DNA of 17,012 bases from NCBI GenBank assembly GCA_045612565.1, contig JAZKZG010000141.1, positions 1 through 17,012 on the forward strand, written 5' to 3'. The notes under the pieces were generated by a model that was not told the origin of the DNA, did not search any database, and saw nothing but the letters and a program-made list of their open reading frames with translations. Position numbers and translations under genes: made by a program. This document shows, piece after piece, positions 14,902 through 17,012 of the stretch. This stretch comes from RGIG9041 sp045612565. Its GTDB lineage: Bacteria > Bacillota > Clostridia > Oscillospirales > QAKW01. Position 1 is the stretch's first letter; each line of letters opens with the position of its first letter.

Positions 14902-15120
14902 TTATTCCCTATACGCTTTAAATGTCGTCGCTTCGCGTTCTGCTATTGCTTCGCCTATCTCAAAACCCGATGAAACGATATCGTTCAACATTTCGATTAT
15001 CGCTTCCACTTTTGCGCGTTCTTCTTCGGGTACTTGGTAGCGCGCTTTTATTGCCGCTTTGAGATACTTGGATATTTTTTCAAGAATAGCGTTTAAAATG
15101 TAATACGATTTGTCTAACAT
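14902..15120 (-). CDS. Small helical early protein, 72 aa, unknown
   Basis: ATG 15118-15120 with SD GGGAGG 8 nt upstream, 25 nt after the predicted cut at site 3. The product is almost entirely helical with regular hydrophobic spacing (YYILNAILEKISKYLKAAIK, then VEAIIEMLNDIVSSG) and is probably a small helical bundle or oligomer. No recognised motif. Confidence 0.7.
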   Translation of the reverse strand: MLDKSYYILNAILEKISKYLKAAIKARYQVPEEERAKVEAIIEMLNDIVSSGFEIGEAIAEREATTFKAYRE

Positions 15121-15138
15121 ATTATTTTCCTCCCTTGT

Positions 15139-15152
15139 AAACCGTGACGGAG
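15139..15152 (-). promoter_or_regulatory. Hammerhead target site 3 (CUCCGUC|ACGGUUU)
   Basis: The cut is expected between 15146 and 15145. Stem I pairs 7 positions because the ribozyme arm is preceded by extra A residues; stem III pairs 5. A perfect 8-bp hairpin (15153-15173) that includes the stop of the preceding gene lies just upstream. The SD of the 72-aa gene begins a few nt downstream. Confidence 0.62.
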
Positions 15153-15161
15153 GGCGATAAT

Positions 15162-15371
15162 TTACTTATCGCCGTATTCCTTTTTAAGTACCACCAAATT
15201 TTGCCCGTATATTTCGTTGTCAATTATATTGAGCAGAATTTGTTCTTCTTCGGCAACATCCTTAAAATATTGCCTTGTGCGGCGGTTTAATTCCTTTTTG
15301 TTATTCGCGCCTTTTTCCGACATCTTCATTCGATAAAATAACCAAACGCGAACATCATCCATTTCAACCAT
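15162..15371 (-). CDS. Small early protein, 69 aa, paralogue of the 88-aa protein at 15813-16079
   Basis: ATG 15369-15371 with GGGAG 9 nt upstream. The segment DVRVWLFYRMKMSEKGANNK followed by an R-R-x-R-x-Y/F-F region and a final L-x-x-VKK-x-Y pattern matches the protein encoded at 15813-16079 (DVRQWFFYRMKLCERNANDK). The two genes also share nearly the same 5' leader between the ribozyme site and the ATG. It is helical and basic in the centre. Function unknown, but duplication and retention suggest selection. Confidence 0.7.
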   Translation of the reverse strand: MVEMDDVRVWLFYRMKMSEKGANNKKELNRRTRQYFKDVAEEEQILLNIIDNEIYGQNLVVLKKEYGDK

Positions 15372-15404
15372 TTTTCTTTACTCCCTTTTACTTTATTCGG
15401 TTTT

Positions 15405-15417
15405 AACCGTGACGGAA
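15405..15417 (-). promoter_or_regulatory. Hammerhead target site 4 (GUUCCGUC|ACGGUU)
   Basis: The cut is expected between 15411 and 15410. This is the best match to the ribozyme: 7 pairs in stem III (ACGGAAC with GUUCCGU) and 6 in stem I, better in stem III than the ribozyme's own cis site. A 9-bp hairpin with an AAA loop (15417-15437 on the minus strand, ACGGAGGGC/GCCCTCCGT) lies immediately upstream. Confidence 0.66.
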
Positions 15418-15441
15418 CGGAGGGCTTTGCCCTCCGTGCTT

Positions 15442-15750
15442 TTATTCCGCTTTTGCCGCTTTGACTTCGGACATTGGGACAGAATAAAGATAAAAGTCTT
15501 CGTCCGACATATACCGCAATTCTTCGATTTTGGTAAGCGATTTAACGTAAAGTCCGTTAGAACTTGCAAGGTTAAGAGCCTTAACAATTCTTTTTATTAT
15601 CTTGCTTTCGGACTTTTGGGCTATTGCAAGCCCCGTTTCAGTTTCGACGAAATCCGTTCCGTTGTACGCGATTATCGTTTCGCGGTCTGTCATTTCCTTG
15701 CCGTCAAAAATTGCGGCGTTTACCTTAACGGATAAAAAAGTTCTCTGCAT
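15442..15750 (-). CDS. Early protein, 102 aa, unknown
   Basis: Start ATG 15748-15750 (MQRTFLSVKVNAAIFDG), with SD GGAGGT 8 nt upstream. The longer reading from GTG 15765 would place the SD inside the gene and is rejected. N-terminal beta strands are followed by a helix with KSESKIIKRIVKAL and a C-terminal acidic segment with YMSDEDFYLYSVPMSEV. Its arrangement (MxRT followed by a short strand and an ET-rich turn) recalls small early proteins of unknown function in other Bacillota phages, but no family can be named. Not membrane-associated. Confidence 0.7.
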   Translation of the reverse strand: MQRTFLSVKVNAAIFDGKEMTDRETIIAYNGTDFVETETGLAIAQKSESKIIKRIVKALNLASSNGLYVKSLTKIEELRYMSDEDFYLYSVPMSEVKAAKAE

Positions 15751-15791
15751 AAAATTAACCTCCACTTATGCAATAAATTTTTGGTACTTTG

Positions 15792-15803
15792 TACCGTGAC
15801 GGA
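15792..15803 (-). promoter_or_regulatory. Hammerhead target site 5 (CUCCGUC|ACGGUAC)
   Basis: The cut is expected between 15798 and 15797. Pairing is the weakest of the set (5 and 5). GGUAC right after the cut can also fold with GUACC (hairpin GGTAC-3 nt-GTACC at 15783-15795), competing with stem I. Upstream is a GGGGA/UCCCC hairpin extended by three more pairs past one mismatch (15804-15824), over the stop of the 88-aa gene. Confidence 0.58.
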
Positions 15804-15812
15804 GGGGAGGAA

Positions 15813-16079
15813 TTATTCTTCCCCTTTGTAACGCTTTTTTACCGCTTCCAAATGTTCGCGAAAGTGACCATCTTCTATCAATGTAATTAATGCGCAATAT
15901 TCAACAACAAGATTTGCAAAAAAGCGTCTTACACCTCTGCTTAACCGTTTGTCGTTTGCGTTTCTTTCGCACAATTTCATCCGATAGAAAAACCATTGAC
16001 GAACATCGCTTAACTCACACATCCGCGGAAAATCGAACGCATCGCTTTCTTCGGGAATATCCGTTGTGACTTTTTTCAT
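15813..16079 (-). CDS. Early protein, 88 aa, paralogue of the 69-aa protein at 15162-15371
   Basis: ATG 16077-16079 with GAGGT 9 nt upstream. After an N-terminal extension (MKKVTTDIPEESDAFDF), the segment DVRQWFFYRMKLCERNANDK, an R-x-x-RRFF stretch, an I/L-rich helix and the end AVKKRYK match the paralogue. The protein is helical and charged with no known domain. It is the first protein-coding gene after the hammerhead and the 139-nt noncoding segment. Confidence 0.7.
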   Translation of the reverse strand: MKKVTTDIPEESDAFDFPRMCELSDVRQWFFYRMKLCERNANDKRLSRGVRRFFANLVVEYCALITLIEDGHFREHLEAVKKRYKGEE

Positions 16080-16112
16080 TCTTCTTTACCTCTTTTACTT
16101 TTATTCGGGCTT

Positions 16113-16124
16113 AACCGTGACGAA
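16113..16124 (-). promoter_or_regulatory. Hammerhead target site 6 (UUUCGUC|ACGGUU)
   Basis: The cut is expected between 16119 and 16118. It deviates from the consensus (UCGU for CCGU) but keeps a G-U pair with the ribozyme arm, giving 6 pairs in stem III and 6 in stem I. Upstream is a 9-bp hairpin with one G-U (16125-16133 with 16148-16156). Downstream is the leader of the 88-aa gene. Confidence 0.6.
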
Positions 16125-16257
16125 AGGGGCGAACGATGGCTGTAAAATTCACCCCTCCGCTTAAAAGGGAAACACCCAGTACAACGGGAAAGGAGAAACC
16201 GTTGTAAAGGAATTAAAGGGGACAAAACAATAAAAACCCCTTACGGCTTTTAACCGT
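16119..16257 (-). ncRNA. 139-nt structured noncoding RNA between ribozyme sites 7 and 6
   Basis: No AUG exists on the transcribed strand and no gene fits. Cutting at sites 7 and 6 would release exactly this segment. Helices seen in order: AAGGGG/CCCCUU (16237-16242 with 16216-16221), a 7-bp hairpin ACAACGG/CCGUUGU (16199-16205 with 16181-16187) whose 11-nt loop is UUUCUCCUUUC, and the 9-bp hairpin before site 6. The loop resembles the 3' end of 16S rRNA (anti-Shine-Dalgarno), so it could pair with ribosome sites of mRNAs. Function is inference; it might be a mere spacer. Confidence 0.45.
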
Positions 16258-16336
16258 GACGGAAACGGATTAAAAATCCGTTTCGCGTTTTAAGCGTTCC
16301 GTTTCGTCTTAATTTTCAAAGACTCATCAGACGGTT
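16252..16336 (-). ncRNA. Type I hammerhead self-cleaving ribozyme with cis target site 7
   Basis: In order on the minus strand: stem I strand AACCGU (16331-16336); core CUGAUGA (16324-16330); stem II GUCUU (16319-16323), loop UGAAAAUU, AAGAC (16306-16310); core GAA (16303-16305); stem III ACGGAA (16297-16302) pairing with UUCCGU (16259-16264); cleavage nucleotide C (16258), preceded by GU; and stem I strand ACGGUU (16252-16257) pairing back to AACCGU. Every invariant hammerhead nucleotide is present: the CUGANGA box, the G-C pair that opens stem II, GAA, the A-U pair that opens stem III, and a GUC triplet. Stem I is the open helix, making it type I. The stem III loop is long and holds a separate 10-bp hairpin (16262-16284) that overlaps its 3' strand. 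It lies in the early leader, about 140 nt after the predicted start of transcription. Confidence 0.92.
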
Positions 16337-16476
16337 TTTTACAAAGTAATTTTGGAGGTTATGCCCTATATAGAGCGTGCAACCGTTAGACAAGTCAATA
16401 ACGGCGGTATAGGCGATATAGGGCTATTTAGTTTTCATGGAACATTCGCGGCGCGGAGGGCTTACACCCTCTTAAC
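16337..16476 (-). promoter_or_regulatory. Structured noncoding 5' leader of the early operon
   Basis: About 140 nt from the expected transcription start to the ribozyme, with no gene (the one AUG gives a 4-codon frame). It contains a hairpin GAGGG-6 nt-CCCUC (16456-16471). Next is a large stem GCCCUAUAU/AUAUAGGGC (16416-16424 with 16363-16371) that encloses CCGUUA/UAACGG (16399-16404 with 16383-16388). The nested form resembles a protein- or ligand-responsive leader, but no riboswitch class is recognised. It may help fold or protect the ribozyme. Confidence 0.5.
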
Positions 16477-16482
16477 CTCTTG

Positions 16483-16510
16483 TATATATGATACCACTTT
16501 TTTGTGACAA
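16483..16510 (-). promoter_or_regulatory. Early promoter driving the ribozyme-processed operon
   Basis: On the minus strand, TTGTCA (16505-16510) is followed by TATATA (16483-16488) at 16 nt, or TATACA (16481-16486) at 18 nt. GGTATCAT precedes the -10 and also occurs just downstream of the ATPase promoter -10. It lies between the small genes to the right and the leader/ribozyme to the left. The exact -10 register is uncertain. Confidence 0.65.
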
Positions 16511-16522
16511 AATACATCAAAT

Positions 16523-16609
16523 TTTATGAATTTTTTAACAATTTTTATGAATTTTTTGTAAATTCAATTTTGACTTGTTTATGAATTTTTTGTTCATTGA
16601 AAATTGAAT
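16523..16609. repeat. Three AT-rich direct repeats and an inverted repeat upstream of the early promoter
   Basis: TTTATGAATTTTTT occurs three times on the plus strand (16523, 16544, 16578), the first two 21 bp apart, i.e. two helical turns. A 10-bp inverted repeat ATTCAATTTT/AAAATTGAAT (16562-16571 and 16600-16609) brackets the third copy. The block lies just upstream of the -35 box and looks like binding sites for a regulator or a curved UP-element-like region. No protein is known to bind it. Confidence 0.6.
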
Positions 16610-16632
16610 AAGCGGCGAAAAGATTATTAATA

Positions 16633-16890
16633 TTATTTGATAACGTAATCGTGTAATTTGGTGATATAGGCGGTACAAATTTCGCCCGTTTCACTGTCGA
16701 CAAACTCAAAACCGTATGAAAATTGCATACAGTTGAACGAAATAACAGTACCGTTGAAACCGTTGAGCGAATTTTCCAAATTTTTACAGTATTCAAAAGC
16801 GTTTGCCTTTGCCGTTGAAAAACGCCCGTAACAATCGGATAAATCGCGCCGCCCATAATAGTTAAGTGATGATTTGTAATAATTTACCAT
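16633..16890 (-). CDS. Early protein, 85 aa, unknown
   Basis: ATG 16888-16890 with AAGGG 6-7 nt upstream. It starts within the preceding 31-aa frame (29-nt overlap). The product is Tyr/Asn/Cys-rich (MVNYYKSSLNYYGRRDLSDC, then TVISFNCMQFSYGFEFVDSE) with an alternating strand pattern. No motif is recognised. It is read from the promoter at the right edge, upstream of the ribozyme promoter, and is not preceded by a ribozyme target site. The 103-aa frame on the same strand (16545-16856) was judged a shadow. Confidence 0.6.
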   Translation of the reverse strand: MVNYYKSSLNYYGRRDLSDCYGRFSTAKANAFEYCKNLENSLNGFNGTVISFNCMQFSYGFEFVDSETGEICTAYITKLHDYVIK

Positions 16891-16957
16891 TGAACGCCCT
16901 TTTTTCGCTTGCCATCAGTTCAAGTAAATCAATCACTTGTGCGCGGGTGTTTTTCAT
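16862..16957 (-). CDS. Very small first early ORF, 31 aa
   Basis: ATG 16955-16957 with GAGGT 9 nt upstream, the first start behind the promoter at the right edge. The product MKNTRAQVIDLLELMASEKR continues for 11 residues and is a single amphipathic helix. It overlaps the next gene by 29 nt, so it may be a real micro-protein or a leader peptide coupling translation of the 85-aa protein. Confidence 0.5.
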   Translation of the reverse strand: MKNTRAQVIDLLELMASEKRAFNGKLLQIIT

Positions 16958-16993
16958 TTTGGGTTTACCTCTTTTCCTCTTTTCGTTGACTCT

Positions 16994-17002
16994 ATTATAT
17001 CA
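16994..17002 (-). promoter_or_regulatory. Extended -10 promoter at the right edge (truncated)
   Basis: TGATATAAT on the minus strand (TATAAT at 16994-16999) is the same extended -10 as in late promoter 2 and in the ATPase promoter. A -35 box would lie past 17012, so the window ends inside the promoter. It would drive the 31-aa and 85-aa genes and perhaps the whole early region. Confidence 0.6.
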
Positions 17003-17012
17003 TACCTTGCCG

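Noticed and set aside
14600..16250. Independent cis hammerheads at each of the six other sites
   Set aside because: Scanning the transcribed strand by eye found no further CUGANGA box near any of them; only the one at 16324-16330 exists in this operon.
14620..16264. The CCGTGACGG repeats as a CRISPR array or as simple DNA operators
   Set aside because: Spacing (139-388 bp) and intervening genes rule out CRISPR. A dimeric repressor site is possible since the core is a palindrome, but two copies break the palindrome while keeping G-U pairing to the ribozyme arm, and all copies have one orientation relative to transcription once flanks are considered.
16545..16856. 103-aa frame on the minus strand overlapping the 85-aa gene
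   Set aside because: Low-complexity composition, runs through the AT-rich repeats, lacks a ribosome site, and overlaps the better supported 85-aa gene.
1..17012. Inverted terminal repeats marking complete genome ends
   Set aside because: The first bases (AACCGATTTT) do not match the reverse complement of the last ones (CGGCAAGGTA), and the right-edge promoter is cut, so the window is not shown to include both genome ends.

Overview
The window reads as almost an entire genome of a small protein-primed (phi29-like, picovirus-type) podovirus infecting a low-GC Gram-positive host (Bacillota). Evidence: strong AGGAGG-type ribosome sites, consensus sigma-A promoters, a family B DNA polymerase with the phi29 motif set, a gp16-type packaging ATPase, a scaffold/capsid/head-fibre/collar/knob set in phi29-like order, and a Dp-1-type holin with an M23 endolysin. 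No inverted terminal repeat joins the two window ends, and the promoter at the right edge is cut before its -35 box, so at least the right genome end is missing.

Layout. Positions 1-1241 hold a leftward transcript from a perfect TTGACA-17-TATAAT promoter: the packaging ATPase, then a compact three-helix RNA (candidate packaging RNA, 104-199), then a terminator. Positions 1300-9790 are the rightward late operon: scaffold, major capsid protein, small virion protein, head fibre, XhlA-like protein, holin, M23 endolysin, tail knob, portal (upper collar), lower collar, and an appendage protein that shares an adhesion-type module with the head fibre. A bidirectional terminator near 9800 separates this from the leftward early region (17012 to 9822). 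That region carries, from right to left, two small genes, a promoter with AT-rich repeats, a structured leader, a run of small early genes, an SSB-like protein, the terminal protein, the DNA polymerase and four more tiny genes.

The most striking content is in the early operon at 14620-16340. The leader just downstream of the early promoter contains a complete hammerhead ribozyme (minus strand, 16252-16336): CUGAUGA, a 5-bp stem II, GAA, and a GUC cleavage triplet, closed by stem I and stem III. Its substrate strand, CCGUC|ACGGU, recurs in six more intergenic regions on the same strand. None of these has a second catalytic core. Each lies 25-47 nt upstream of the next start codon (uncertain for one gene with no clear start) and directly after a hairpin that follows or overlaps the preceding gene's stop. 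Two copies that deviate from the consensus change a C to U in a way that keeps G-U pairing with the ribozyme arm. This suggests that one hammerhead could cleave its own leader and then act in trans on six further sites, cutting the early polycistronic mRNA into single-gene units, each with a short 5' leader and a 3' hairpin. The ribozyme motif is seen directly; the trans activity is inference. Cutting at the first two sites would also release a 139-nt structured RNA with no AUG and an anti-Shine-Dalgarno-like loop.
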